Shown one piece after another: positions 49,801 through 58,487 of a stretch of 64,000 bases of DNA. Where the stretch lies: contig NZ_FMCQ01000003.1 in NCBI RefSeq assembly GCF_900091605.1, positions 122,495 through 186,494 of the forward strand, read 5' to 3'. This stretch comes from Micromonospora tulbaghiae. Lineage in GTDB: Bacteria; Actinomycetota; Actinomycetes; Mycobacteriales; Micromonosporaceae. The position numbers and the translations under genes are program-made. Every line of letters begins with the position of its first letter. Within the stretch, counting starts at the first letter, position 1. The notes under the pieces were generated by a model, which saw only the letters and a program-made list of their open reading frames with translations, was not told the origin of the DNA and made no database searches.

Positions 49801-50011
49801 CCGGTGACCCGCTTTCTCTGCTGGCTGATCGGCCGGCAGCCGGTCACCCCGCCAGCCGCACCGGTGCACACCGCCGCCCGTCCGCCCTGCACCCCCGGCC
49901 GCCGGCACCGCCGCCGCAGCCGTCGGGTCGCGGGCGCGCAGTCGCCCCGCTCGCCCTGGAACCGCTCCGCCGGCCGCTGAGTCCCCGGGTGCGCACACCT
50001 ATTCTGGGATC

Positions 50012-51091
50012 ATGGGTGGCGTGGAGGAGCGGCTGGCGCAGATCCGGGGTGGTGAGCCGCCCCGGCGGCACAACGCCCGCACCATCGCCGCGCTGACCGG
50101 CAACCCCGGCTGCACCCGCCGTGCCGTGCTGGACAGCGCGGGTGCGGACAAGCCGGCGCTCGCCGAGCAACTCGGCTTCCCGGCGCGGTTCGGCCAGTCC
50201 CGCTTCGCGATCACCCGGGGCAACGCCTTCGAGGCCCAGGTCAAGGCCGACGGCGGGGCGGAACTGCTGCGCCTGGTGGCGGAGCGGCTCGGCGTACCGG
50301 TGCCGGAGGGCGCGACGTGGACCGACCTCGGCGCCGACGACGACCGGCCGGAGCGGTCCCGGGCGGCGCTCACCGCGAGCGGCGACGGTCCGGCGCTGTT
50401 CGACCATCCGCTGCTCGGCCTGGACGTGGCGGGCAGCCGGGTGCACCTGGAACCGGACCTGGTCGCCGCGCGGCTGGCCGGCCGGTTCCATGTCGTGGAG
50501 ATCAAGTCGTTCCCGGTGATCGACGGGCAGGCCGACCCGGGCAAGGTCGCCGCCGCCGCGATCCAGTCCGCCGTCTACGTGCTGGCGCTGCGCGAACTGT
50601 TCGCCGCCGAGGGACGCGACCCGGAGCTGGTGTCGCACGAGGTGGTGCTGGTCTGCCCGCGCGATTTCGCCAACAGGCCGGTGGCCAGCCTGCTCGACGT
50701 GCGCCGGCAACTGCTGGTGCTGCGCCGCCAACTGGCCCGGATGGCCCGGGTCGAGGAGCTGCTCGCCGTCGTACCGGCCGGGTTCACCGTCGACCCGGAG
50801 GCCGATCCGGCCGTGCTCGCCGCCGCGCTGCACCAGGTGCCCGCGCGCTATGCGCCCGACTGCCTGGCGGCCTGCGAGCTTGCGTACTTCTGCCGGCACG
50901 AGGCGCGCGGGCAGACCGGCGCGCTGGGCCGGCCGGTCCGCGAGGCGCTGGGTGGCGTCGAGGACGTCGCCGACGTGCTGGCGCTCGCCGAGGGCGTGGC
51001 CGCACCCGAGCCGGAGCAGGCGGAGGCCGCCGCGCTGCTGCGGGCCGCCGCGCGCCTGCGCGCCGACGCCCTCGCCGGGCACCCCGCGTGA
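50012..51091 (+). CDS. Cas4-like PD-(D/E)XK nuclease with Fe-S cysteines
   Basis: 359 residues. The nuclease core has D149 (HLEPDLV) and E163-I-K165 (HVVEIKSF), followed by a helix with AAAIQSAVYVLAL, which is the RecB/Cas4 pattern with a motif IV Gln. Cysteines C34 (GNPGCTRR) and C284, C288, C294 (DCLAACELAYFC) frame the core as in Fe-S Cas4/AddB nucleases; the C-terminal spacing is x3, x5 rather than the usual x2, x5. No CRISPR array or other cas gene is present. ATG follows TATTCT by 6 nt (leaderless). It is coupled by a 4-nt overlap to the next gene. Confidence 0.75.
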   Translation: MGGVEERLAQIRGGEPPRRHNARTIAALTGNPGCTRRAVLDSAGADKPALAEQLGFPARFGQSRFAITRGNAFEAQVKADGGAELLRLVAERLGVPVPEGATWTDLGADDDRPERSRAALTASGDGPALFDHPLLGLDVAGSRVHLEPDLVAARLAGRFHVVEIKSFPVIDGQADPGKVAAAAIQSAVYVLALRELFAAEGRDPELVSHEVVLVCPRDFANRPVASLLDVRRQLLVLRRQLARMARVEELLAVVPAGFTVDPEADPAVLAAALHQVPARYAPDCLAACELAYFCRHEARGQTGALGRPVREALGGVEDVADVLALAEGVAAPEPEQAEAAALLRAAARLRADALAGHPA

Positions 51092-52593
51092 GTACGCTTC
51101 GCGCGCTCGCCCGGGCGCAGGCGGTCGCCACCGGGCGAGCCCAGCCGGTGGCCACCGTCCGCCATCTGCACCTGTCCGACCGGCCGCTGGTGCTGGTGCC
51201 GCTCGCGCTCGCCGGAGAGGCGAACGCCCCGCTGGCCGCGATGGTCGGCGCCGCGCCCGACGAGGCCCGGCTGCTGGTGGTGCCGCAGCCGCGCAACCGG
51301 GACCAGCGGTTCGCGTTCGCCGCCGAGCTGGCCGGGATCGTGCTGCCGTACCTGGACGAGTTCCGCGACCTGACCGAGGCCGTGCCGGTGGACCGGGGCC
51401 GGGACGTCCGCCACCGGTACGTGGACGCGCCGCAACTGCTGGTGCCGAACCCGGCCGGGATCACGTTCCTGCGGCTGTTCGGCCGTTCCACCCGGTTCCG
51501 CCGGACCGACGGCGACTATCCGGTGCACCCGTCGGTGCCGCTGCTCGGCCGCTGGCTGACGTTCTTCGCCGAGCGCGCCGAGCAGCCCGGCTCATCGGCG
51601 CTGCTGGCGCTCACCGACGCGCTGACCCTGCACTGGGCGACCGGGCAGAGCGTGGTGGAGGACCTGCATCTGCCGGCTGTGCTGGGCTGGCTCGACCCGC
51701 CGGCCGGGCTGACCGGCGCCGAGGCGGCGGCCCGCGCCGAGGACCCGGCCCACTGCCCGCCCGCCGGGCCGGCCACCGACCCCGACTTCGACAACCGCCG
51801 GCTCGCCCCGGCGATCGAGGCGTACACCCGGGCCGAGGACGACCCGGCGGCCCGCGCGACCGCGTACGACGAGCTTGCCGGCCTGCTGCGGGACCAGCTC
51901 GCGCCCACCTGGGAGCTGATGTGGCGCGGCGTGGGGCTGTTGCGGACGCTGCCGGCCGGCGCGCGGGTGACCGGCCGGTGGGCCGGAGACCGGGACGCGT
52001 TCACCGCGCACGCCGAGCACGTCGACGCCGGTGGCGGCCCGCAGCCGCGCCGCGACGGCGCGGTGGCGGCGGCGCTGCGGTTGCAGCGGCTGGAACGGGC
52101 GTCGACCGCGTGGGCGGTGCAACGCGCCTACGACGATCCGCTGGTGATGGCCGAGCACCGGCTGTCCGGGGAGGCGTTCGTCGGCGAGGTGACGCTCGCC
52201 GACCCGGCGCGGGTGGACGACTCCGGCAAGCGGCCGGTGCTGCGCCCCCGCATTCAGGTGGTCACGACCGAGCCGGTGCCGATGCCGGTGGGCGCGACGC
52301 TGTACTCCCCGGCCCGGCCGGGCCAGAAGGCGAAGATCGTGTTCGTGACGCCCGGTGGCGACGGCAAGACCGAGGTGGTGCTGGAACTGTCCGGCGGGAT
52401 GGGCCGGGGGCTGACCGCGCCGCCCGGCAGCGTCCCGGAGGTGGGCGAGCGGATGTGCCTGACCAGCCTGTCCGACGGCTTCCTGCCGGGCGGCGCGTTC
52501 CCGGCGCCGGAGGAGACACCGTGGACGCACGGCGGGCCGCCCGGCACGGCCGCCGCGCCGCAGGACCCGGCCCCGGCGGAGGACTGGTCCTGA
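51088..52593 (+). CDS. Unknown partner of the Cas4-like nuclease
   Basis: 501 residues, soluble, no recognised domain. The N-terminal part (about 30-110) has strands and helices with LVLVPLALAGEANAPLAAMV and LLVVPQPRNRDQRFAFAAEL. The middle is helical. The C-terminal third (about 375-460) looks like a beta barrel: RPRIQVVTTEPVPMPVGATL, AKIVFVTPGGDGKTEVVLELSGGM. No Walker motif is present. GTG at 51088 overlaps the nuclease stop by 4 nt (GTGA), so the two are translated together and probably act together, perhaps on DNA. No function is proposed. Confidence 0.8.
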   Translation: MSTLRALARAQAVATGRAQPVATVRHLHLSDRPLVLVPLALAGEANAPLAAMVGAAPDEARLLVVPQPRNRDQRFAFAAELAGIVLPYLDEFRDLTEAVPVDRGRDVRHRYVDAPQLLVPNPAGITFLRLFGRSTRFRRTDGDYPVHPSVPLLGRWLTFFAERAEQPGSSALLALTDALTLHWATGQSVVEDLHLPAVLGWLDPPAGLTGAEAAARAEDPAHCPPAGPATDPDFDNRRLAPAIEAYTRAEDDPAARATAYDELAGLLRDQLAPTWELMWRGVGLLRTLPAGARVTGRWAGDRDAFTAHAEHVDAGGGPQPRRDGAVAAALRLQRLERASTAWAVQRAYDDPLVMAEHRLSGEAFVGEVTLADPARVDDSGKRPVLRPRIQVVTTEPVPMPVGATLYSPARPGQKAKIVFVTPGGDGKTEVVLELSGGMGRGLTAPPGSVPEVGERMCLTSLSDGFLPGGAFPAPEETPWTHGGPPGTAAAPQDPAPAEDWS

Positions 52594-52600
52594 CCCGCGC

Positions 52601-53554
52601 TCAGCCCAGGGCGGCGAGAGCGGTCCGCGCCTCGGCCGCCGTCGGCCGGTCCGGGTCCGCCGTCAGCAGCGCCTCCAGGCTCCTGCGGTACGCGACGTCG
52701 TGTGCCCGGCCGGCCGGGGTCTCCACGTCCGGGGTGACGCCGCAGCCCTCCCAGTTCGTGCCGCTGGCCGCGTGCACGGGCCGGGCCACCGGCACCGTCA
52801 GTTCCAGGTGCGGGTGCAGCCGGTGCCCGATGCGGGGATGCGCGCCGCCCCGGGTCGGCTCGCCGACCACTGTGGCGCGGCCGAACTGCTGAAGGTCGTA
52901 CGCCAGCTCCTCGCCGCCGGAGAACGTGGCCGGACCGGTGAGCACGTGGACCGGCTTGTCCGGGGCGTACCGGGGGACCGGCAGCCAGGCGGCGCTCCAG
53001 AACTGGCGGGTGGCGCCGGAGCGCTCGTGCATGGTGTGCAGGTGCGTCGGCTCGGCGAAGAACCAGCCGCAGAGCAGCGCCACCCCGTCCGGGCTGCCGC
53101 CCTCGGTGCCGCGCAGGTCGAGCAGGAGCGCGTCGGTGTCGGCGAGCAGCCGCAGCGCGGCGGTCAGCGCGTCGCCGGCCAGGTCGGGCGGGAACACGTA
53201 CGGCTGGATCTCCAGCAGCCCCACGTTGCCGGGTAGCCGTTGCACCCGGGTCACGCCGCCCATGCCGAGCGCGGCGAGGCGCGCGAAGTGCTCCCCGGTC
53301 GGGTCGTCGGCCTTGTCGGACAGCGGCTGCTCGTGGTGCTTGAGCCGCAGGTGCAGGTCGCCGTTCGCCGACTGGAGGTCGGCGGTGACGAGCGCGCCGA
53401 GCGTGGCGGGATCGCCTGCCGTGGCGTACGCCCCGGCGCGCAGTCGCTCGCGCAGGTGGCCGGCGAGCCGGTCGGCGACGTCGGGAAGGACGTACTCGTC
53501 GGCGACCAGGCCGGCGGCTCGCTCGACGACGGTGGTGACGTCTTCTGGGTCCAT
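52601..53554 (-). CDS. S41-family peptidase
   Basis: 317 residues. An N-terminal helical cap (LVADEYVLPDVADRLAGHLRERL) precedes the S41 core: GNVGLLEIQPYVFP, DALLLDLRGTEGGSPDGVALLCGWF, and the nucleophile motif GPATFSGGEELAYDLQQFGRATVVGEPTRGGAH. The pattern resembles the retinol-binding-protein-like (IRBP) branch of tail-specific proteases. No signal peptide is visible, so it is probably cytosolic. GGGGAA supports ATG at 53554. It is divergent from a winged-helix repressor whose operator lies in the shared 77-bp gap. Confidence 0.88.
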   Translation of the reverse strand: MDPEDVTTVVERAAGLVADEYVLPDVADRLAGHLRERLRAGAYATAGDPATLGALVTADLQSANGDLHLRLKHHEQPLSDKADDPTGEHFARLAALGMGGVTRVQRLPGNVGLLEIQPYVFPPDLAGDALTAALRLLADTDALLLDLRGTEGGSPDGVALLCGWFFAEPTHLHTMHERSGATRQFWSAAWLPVPRYAPDKPVHVLTGPATFSGGEELAYDLQQFGRATVVGEPTRGGAHPRIGHRLHPHLELTVPVARPVHAASGTNWEGCGVTPDVETPAGRAHDVAYRRSLEALLTADPDRPTAAEARTALAALG

Positions 53555-53595
53555 CGGTTCCCCGTTCTCGTGTGGGTGAGAAGTAGAGCAGCCGG

Positions 53596-53627
53596 TTGAC
53601 AAAAGCGTCAAGAGAAATAGACGCTTT
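53596..53627 (+). promoter_or_regulatory. Promoter with inverted-repeat operator
   Basis: -35 TTGACA (53596-53601), a 16-bp spacer and -10 TAGACG (53618-53623). An inverted repeat AAAGCGTC (53602-53609) / GACGCTTT (53620-53627) overlaps spacer and -10, with 18 bp between arm starts. It fits a dimeric winged-helix repressor. Confidence 0.65.
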
Positions 53628-53631
53628 GGCG

Positions 53632-54129
53632 GTGACCGACGATCCGCTGGAGATCCGCGAGCCGGCCCAGTTCAAGGCGCTGGCCCACCCGTTCCGGCAC
53701 CGGCTGCTGTTCGCGCTCGGAGCCGGACCCGCCACGCTCAGCCAGCTCGCCGCCCGTCTCGGCGCGGCGAAGGGCACGGTCGCCCACCACCTCGCGGTGC
53801 TGACCGAGGCGGGCATGGTCCGCCCGGCGCACAGCCGCCAGGTCCGGGGCGGCACCGAGCGCTACCACGAACGCACGTTCCGCCGCCTCGTCGGCACCGA
53901 CACCGACGCGGGCGCGACGGCGGCACTGCTGGGCGCGTACGCCGAGGAACTCGCCGGTGACCCCGACCCGCTCGTGCACCTGCGGCACCTGCGGCTCACC
54001 CCGGCCCAGGCCGAACGCCTGCGGTCCACGCTGGACGGACTTGTGGGCGAAGCCGAGGAAGCGCCGCCGGGACAGGCGCGCTACGGCGTCCTGGTCTCCC
54101 TCTACCGGCACCCGCCTGCGGTCCGCTGA
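53632..54129 (+). CDS. ArsR-type winged-helix repressor
   Basis: 165 residues from GTG at 53632, 8 nt after TAGACG. The longer TTG start at 53596 would lie inside the promoter. The winged helix (about 10-85) has FKALAHPFRHRLLFALGAGPATLSQLAARLGAAKGTVAHHLAVLTEAGMV and a wing with RGGTERYHERTFRRLV. The helical C-terminus may bind a ligand. No metal-binding Cys/His motif is visible. It probably represses itself and the divergent S41 peptidase through the inverted repeat. Confidence 0.85.
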   Translation: MTDDPLEIREPAQFKALAHPFRHRLLFALGAGPATLSQLAARLGAAKGTVAHHLAVLTEAGMVRPAHSRQVRGGTERYHERTFRRLVGTDTDAGATAALLGAYAEELAGDPDPLVHLRHLRLTPAQAERLRSTLDGLVGEAEEAPPGQARYGVLVSLYRHPPAVR

Positions 54130-54169
54130 CCGACACTCGTCGACTCTGGCGGCCGTCCCCGGCGCTGGC

Positions 54170-54175
54170 TAGGCT
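54170..54175 (+). promoter_or_regulatory. Possible -10 box of the GGDEF-EAL gene
   Basis: TAGGCT, about 85 bp upstream of the chosen GTG start, implies a leader of about 75 nt. The -35 is not clear. Confidence 0.35.
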
Positions 54176-54258
54176 TGCGCCGTCCGTCGTCCGGTCCTCG
54201 TCGTCGAGGGTGCACGTCTGGAAGAGAGCCGGAGCGCATCGTTGTATCCCAGCACGAC

Positions 54259-56538
54259 GTGAGCCTCGCCGCCGCGGCGCCGGCCCGTCATCCGCTCGTC
54301 GGCCGTGTCGGACTCGTCGCGGCCGCTGTCGTCGTCCTCGGCGAGATGGCCTGGCTTGCCGCCCGGCTGCCCGGCGCGGCACTGGTGAGCGACCTCGGCG
54401 CGATGGCAGTGTCGAGCTGGGCGGCGGTGCTCTGCGCCAGAGCGGCACGACGACAGCCGACCGTGTTGCGCCGGTTTTGGGAACTGCTCGCCGCGACCAT
54501 GGCCCTGGCCGCGCTCGGCCGTGCGGTGTGGACGGTGGAACGGCTCGGTGGGCTCGGCCTGCCCCACACGCCGCTGGTGGCGGGCCTGTTCGCGGCCGGC
54601 ATCGTCACCGGCACCGCCGCGTTGCTCTGCTCCCGCACCGGCCCGCGCAGCGTGATCGGCCGGGCCCGCACCCTGCTCGACGGCGTGATCGTCGGGCTGG
54701 CCCTCATCCCGATCGGCTGGGTGGTGGTGTTCCACCGGATCACCGACGCCGAGCTGGTCGATCCCATGCGGACGTTCGGGCTGCTCTACCCGATGTTCGA
54801 CCTGATGCAGCTCACCATCCTGGTGGCGGTCGCCGGGCCGGGCCGGCCGATGTGGCGGGCGCTCACCGTGATCGGTGCGGGTCTGGCGATCCGGTCCGGC
54901 GCGGACGCGGTCTACGTCTCCCTGGTCGCACGCGGCGACTACACGCCGGGTCACCCGGTCGACGTCTGCTGGCCGCTGAGCTACCTGCTGGTCGGCCTGG
55001 CCACCCGCTACCCGCCCCCGAACGACGGGGACGGCGAGGACGACCTGGTCGACTCGCCGCTGCCGCCGTGGTGGCGGGTCGCGCTGCCGTACCTGCCGGT
55101 GGGCGGCGCGATCGTCGCGGTCCTGCTGTCGCGGCAGCCCAGCGGGCAGACCCCGCAGGTGGTCTTCGTCGGCATGATGGGCCTGCTCGGCGTGCTGGCG
55201 CTGCGCCAGGGGCTGGCCGCGAACGAGAACCTGCGGCTGGTCGGCCGGCTGCGCCGGCTCGCGTACTCCGACCAGCTCACCGGCCTGCCCAACCGGCTGA
55301 CGTTCGTACGGCGGCTGCGCCGGTCGTTGCGGGCCGGCGGGCCGGTGGCCGTCGTGCTGCTCGACCTGGACGGCTTCAAGCAGGTGAACGACAGGTTCGG
55401 GCACGCCGCCGGGGACCGGCTGCTGACCGCCACCGCGGAGCGCATGCGGGACGCGGTCGGCCCGGACGGGATGATCGCCCGGCTCGGCGGCGACGAGTTC
55501 GCGGTGCTCGTGGCCGGGGAACGCCAGGTGTCACCGGAAGGGCTCGCGGTCCGGCTGCTGGCCGCCCTGGAACCGAAGCCCGGCGAGGAGGATCTCGGCG
55601 TCCACCCGTCGGCGAGCATCGGCATCGCCGAGTACGGGCCGCAGCACACCTCGCACACCGACCTGCTCCGCGACGCCGACATCGCCATGTACGCGGCGAA
55701 GGCGGCCGGCAAGGCCGCGTACCGCACGTGCACGCCGGAGCTGCGCGAGTCGGCGGTCAGCCGGGCCGAACTGATCGCCGACCTGCGCCGCGCGGTGGAC
55801 GAGGGCCAGTTGTTGATGGAGTTCCAGCCCATCGTCGACCTGGACACCGGCACCGTACGCAGCGCCGAGGCGCTGGTGCGCTGGCGGCATCCCCGGCTGG
55901 GCGTGCTGACCCCGGCGCGGTTCCTGCCGCTGGCCGAGGAGACCGGGCTGATCGTGGCCATCGACAGGTGGGTGATCCACGAGGCGTGCCGGGCCGCGGC
56001 CACCTGGCGGGAGCACGCGCCGGACGTGACGGTCGCGGTGAACATCGCCGCCGCCCACCTGTGCCGGCCGGACCTGATCGCCACTGTCACCGGCGCGGTC
56101 GGCGCGGCCGGGCTGCCGCCCCGTGCGCTCACCCTGGAACTGACCGAGTCGGCGCTGATCGAGGGCAGCGAGTCGGTGCTCGACCGGCTGGCCCAGCTGC
56201 GTGACCTCGGGATCCGTATCGCCATCGACGACTTCGGCACCGGGTACTCCTCGCTCAGTTACCTGCACCGCATCCCGGCCACCGAGCTGAAGATCGACAG
56301 GTCGTTCGTGTCCCGGCTGGACGCCGGTGACGCCCGCGCGTACGCGACAGTCGAGATGGTGAACCGGCTGGCCGGCGCGTTCGACCTGGCCGTGGTCGCC
56401 GAGGGCGTGGAGACGGTCGCGCAGCACGCGGCGGTCACCGCGATCGGCTGCCGGCAGGGCCAGGGCTGGCGGTACGGCCGTCCGGCCGCCCTGCGGGACC
56501 TGCTTCCCGCATTGTCCGGAGCCGGCGCCGAGCGCTGA
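54259..56538 (+). CDS. Membrane GGDEF-EAL cyclic di-GMP enzyme
   Basis: 759 residues. The N-terminal third (about 1-325) has roughly eight to ten membrane helices. A GGDEF domain (about 340-500) with an intact active site RLGGDEF (410-414) and an EAL domain (about 515-755) with EAL at 537-539, ELTES and DDFGTGYSSL follow. Both synthesis and hydrolysis of cyclic di-GMP are therefore possible. Most YfgF/CdgB-type actinobacterial homologues share this layout. GTG at 54259 was chosen because the upstream frame is Arg-rich and lacks a good start; TTG at 54175 cannot be excluded. Confidence 0.88.
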   Translation: MSLAAAAPARHPLVGRVGLVAAAVVVLGEMAWLAARLPGAALVSDLGAMAVSSWAAVLCARAARRQPTVLRRFWELLAATMALAALGRAVWTVERLGGLGLPHTPLVAGLFAAGIVTGTAALLCSRTGPRSVIGRARTLLDGVIVGLALIPIGWVVVFHRITDAELVDPMRTFGLLYPMFDLMQLTILVAVAGPGRPMWRALTVIGAGLAIRSGADAVYVSLVARGDYTPGHPVDVCWPLSYLLVGLATRYPPPNDGDGEDDLVDSPLPPWWRVALPYLPVGGAIVAVLLSRQPSGQTPQVVFVGMMGLLGVLALRQGLAANENLRLVGRLRRLAYSDQLTGLPNRLTFVRRLRRSLRAGGPVAVVLLDLDGFKQVNDRFGHAAGDRLLTATAERMRDAVGPDGMIARLGGDEFAVLVAGERQVSPEGLAVRLLAALEPKPGEEDLGVHPSASIGIAEYGPQHTSHTDLLRDADIAMYAAKAAGKAAYRTCTPELRESAVSRAELIADLRRAVDEGQLLMEFQPIVDLDTGTVRSAEALVRWRHPRLGVLTPARFLPLAEETGLIVAIDRWVIHEACRAAATWREHAPDVTVAVNIAAAHLCRPDLIATVTGAVGAAGLPPRALTLELTESALIEGSESVLDRLAQLRDLGIRIAIDDFGTGYSSLSYLHRIPATELKIDRSFVSRLDAGDARAYATVEMVNRLAGAFDLAVVAEGVETVAQHAAVTAIGCRQGQGWRYGRPAALRDLLPALSGAGAER

Positions 56539-56668
56539 CCGGCCCGGGTCCAGGGGGGCCGAAGGTCCCGGACGGGACAGGGGATTCGACCCTGCTCACC
56601 GACTGCCCGCCGCAGCCATGATGGTTCTCGTCAACAAGACGAACACACCCTCCACACGGGAGCTTGAT

Positions 56669-57301
56669 ATGAAGCGACGGACGCTCGATCTGCTGTTCAG
56701 CATCGGTGGGCTGGGCCTGGCGGTCCTGCTGCTCGTCGTCGGCGTCGTCCTGACGACGAACGCCAACTTCGCCAACGACTACGTACGCGACCAGCTCGGC
56801 GCGCAGCACATCACCTTCACCCCGGCGGACAAGCTCTCCGACGAGGAGAAGAAGTCGGAATGCCTGCGCGAGTACGCCGGCCAGAAGATGACCACCGGCA
56901 AGCAGGCCGAGTGCTACGCCAACGACTACATCGGCCTGCACCTGCAGAACATGGCCGGTGGCAAGACCTACGCCGACCTGGGCGAGCCGCAGACCGCGCT
57001 GCGCGAGCAGGTGGCCCAGGCCGAGCAGAGCAACGCCGCCAACCTGGCCGACCTGCAGAAGCAGCTCGCCGAGGTGACCGCCCAGCGGGAGACCGTGTTC
57101 AAGGGCGAGACGCTGCGCGGCCTGCTGCTCACCTCGTACGGCTTCAGCGAGTTCGGCCGCAAGGCCGAGCAGGGCGCCCTGGCCATGTACCTCGGCGCGG
57201 GCCTGCTCCTGCTGCTCTCGGCCGCCGGTCTGGTGCACGCCTTCCGCACCCCGTCGAACGCCACCTTCGCCGCCCCGGAGAAGGAGAAGGTCACCAACTG
57301 A
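56669..57301 (+). CDS. Two-TM membrane protein, hypothetical
   Basis: 210 residues. Membrane helices lie at about 6-30 (LLFSIGGLGLAVLLLVVGVVL) and about 170-195 (ALAMYLGAGLLLLLSAAGLV). Between them is an extracytoplasmic domain with two Cys (SECLREYAG, AECYANDYIGLHL) and a coiled-coil segment (LREQVAQAEQSNAANLADLQKQLAEV). Similar proteins are widespread in actinomycetes without assigned function. ATG at 56669 has GGGAG 7 nt upstream; the earlier ATG at 56618 lacks one. Confidence 0.8.
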   Translation: MKRRTLDLLFSIGGLGLAVLLLVVGVVLTTNANFANDYVRDQLGAQHITFTPADKLSDEEKKSECLREYAGQKMTTGKQAECYANDYIGLHLQNMAGGKTYADLGEPQTALREQVAQAEQSNAANLADLQKQLAEVTAQRETVFKGETLRGLLLTSYGFSEFGRKAEQGALAMYLGAGLLLLLSAAGLVHAFRTPSNATFAAPEKEKVTN

Positions 57302-57309
57302 CCGCACCG

Positions 57310-57348
57310 ACGACGCCCCCGGCCGATCATGGTCGGGGGCTTCGTCGT
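57310..57348 (+). terminator. Hairpin terminator
   Basis: GCCCCCGGCC / GGTCGGGGGC stem, extended by ACGAC/GTCGT with a small bulge; loop GATCAT. Confidence 0.7.
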
Positions 57349-57357
57349 GTTTCCGGC

Positions 57358-57388
57358 TTGACCCTCACGCAGCGGGAGGCGGGAGTCT
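57358..57388 (+). promoter_or_regulatory. MerR-type promoter with dyad operator
   Basis: -35 TTGACC (57358-57363) and a -10-like GAGTCT (57383-57388) are separated by 19 bp, the elongated spacer typical of MerR-controlled promoters. A dyad CCTCACGC-A-GCGGGAGG (57363-57379, one mismatch) fills the spacer. It lies 22 bp before the TipA-like gene. Confidence 0.6.
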
Positions 57389-57410
57389 TGGTCGCGGAAG
57401 GGAGGGAACC

Positions 57411-58169
57411 ATGGCGTACACGGTGGGTCAGGTGGCGCGGGCGGCCCGGGTGACGGTCCGGACGCTGCACCACTACGACGAGATCGGGCTGCTGCGGCCC
57501 GGCGGGCGCACACCGGCGGGCTACCGCCGCTACGACGAGGCCGACCTGGACCGGTTGCAGCTCATCCGGTACTACCGCGAGCTGGGGTTCCCGCTTGAGG
57601 AGATCGCCGAGATCCTGGACGACCCGGACTCCGACCCGGTGGCGCACCTGCGCCGGCAGCACGAGCTGCTGTCCGGTCGGATCGGGAAGCTCCAGGAAAT
57701 GGTCGCGGCGATCGAACACGCGATGGAGGCGAGGACGTTGGGGATCCAGTTGACGCCGGAGGAGCGGTTCGAGGTGTTCGGGGACTTCGACCCGGACGAG
57801 CACGCCGAGGAGGCCGAGCAGCGCTGGGGTGACACCGAGGCGTACCGGCAGTCGCAGGAGCGCGCGGGCCACTACTCGAAGGAGGACTGGCTGCGCAACA
57901 AGGCGGAGAACGAGGACTGGGGGCGGCGGTTCGTCGCGCTCATGGACTCGGGCGCGCCGGCCGACGGTCCGGAGGCGATGGCGCTGGCCGAGGAGCATCG
58001 GCAGCTCATCACCAAGTGGTGGTACGACTGTTCGTACGAGATCCACACCGGCCTGGCGGACATGTACGTGGCCGACCCGCGGTTCACCGCGTACTTCGAG
58101 ACGCTGCGGCCCGGGATGGCGGCGTACCTGAACGAGGCGATCCACGCCAACGCGATCACCCGCGCCTGA
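57411..58169 (+). CDS. MerR-family TipA-like regulator
   Basis: 252 residues. The N-terminal MerR domain (about 1-75) has YTVGQVARAARVTVRTLHHYDEIGLLRPGGRTPAGYRRYDEADLDRL. A coiled-coil dimerisation helix follows (about 78-110). The C-terminal TipAS-type domain (about 115-250), with SQERAGHYSKEDWLRN, WWYDCSYEIHTGLADMYVADPRF and FETLRPGMAAYLNEAI, binds antibiotics such as thiopeptides in relatives. GGAAGGGAGGG precedes the ATG. Its own promoter carries a MerR-type operator, so autoactivation is likely. Confidence 0.92.
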   Translation: MAYTVGQVARAARVTVRTLHHYDEIGLLRPGGRTPAGYRRYDEADLDRLQLIRYYRELGFPLEEIAEILDDPDSDPVAHLRRQHELLSGRIGKLQEMVAAIEHAMEARTLGIQLTPEERFEVFGDFDPDEHAEEAEQRWGDTEAYRQSQERAGHYSKEDWLRNKAENEDWGRRFVALMDSGAPADGPEAMALAEEHRQLITKWWYDCSYEIHTGLADMYVADPRFTAYFETLRPGMAAYLNEAIHANAITRA

Positions 58170-58196
58170 CCCGGAACCGGTGGCAGGATGGCCGGC

Positions 58197-58481
58197 ATGC
58201 TCATCGTCGCCGGCACCCTCTACGTCGATCCGGCCCGGCGGGACGCCTACCTGGCGTCCTGCGAGGCCGCCGTCCGCGCGGCGCGCGCCGCGCCCGGCTG
58301 TGTGGACTTCGCGGTCAGCGCCGACCTGGTCGAACCGGGCCGGATCAACGTCTACGAGCGGTGGGAGTCCGACGAGCAGTTGCTGGCGTTCCGGGGCTCC
58401 GGCCCGGAGGCCGAGCAGGTGACGGAGATCCTCGGCGCCGAGGTGCACAAGTTCCGCATCTCCGGCGTCGAGGCTCCCTGA
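58197..58481 (+). CDS. Antibiotic biosynthesis monooxygenase (YgiN-like)
   Basis: 94-residue dimeric ferredoxin-like (ABM) protein: LIVAGTLYVDPARRDAYLASCEAA, then GCVDFAVSADLVEPGRINVYERWESDEQLLAF. Members act as cofactor-free monooxygenases or quinol monooxygenases. ATG at 58197 has AGGATGG about 8 nt upstream; ATG at 58188 is also possible. It is 27 bp after the TipA-like regulator and may be in its operon. It is convergent with the gluconate permease gene. Confidence 0.82.
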   Translation: MLIVAGTLYVDPARRDAYLASCEAAVRAARAAPGCVDFAVSADLVEPGRINVYERWESDEQLLAFRGSGPEAEQVTEILGAEVHKFRISGVEAP

Positions 58482-58487
58482 CCGCGG

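Noticed and set aside
50012..52593. Part of a CRISPR-Cas or AddAB system
   Set aside because: No repeat array, Cas1/Cas2, helicase or AddA gene is present nearby; only the Cas4-like nuclease pattern is seen.
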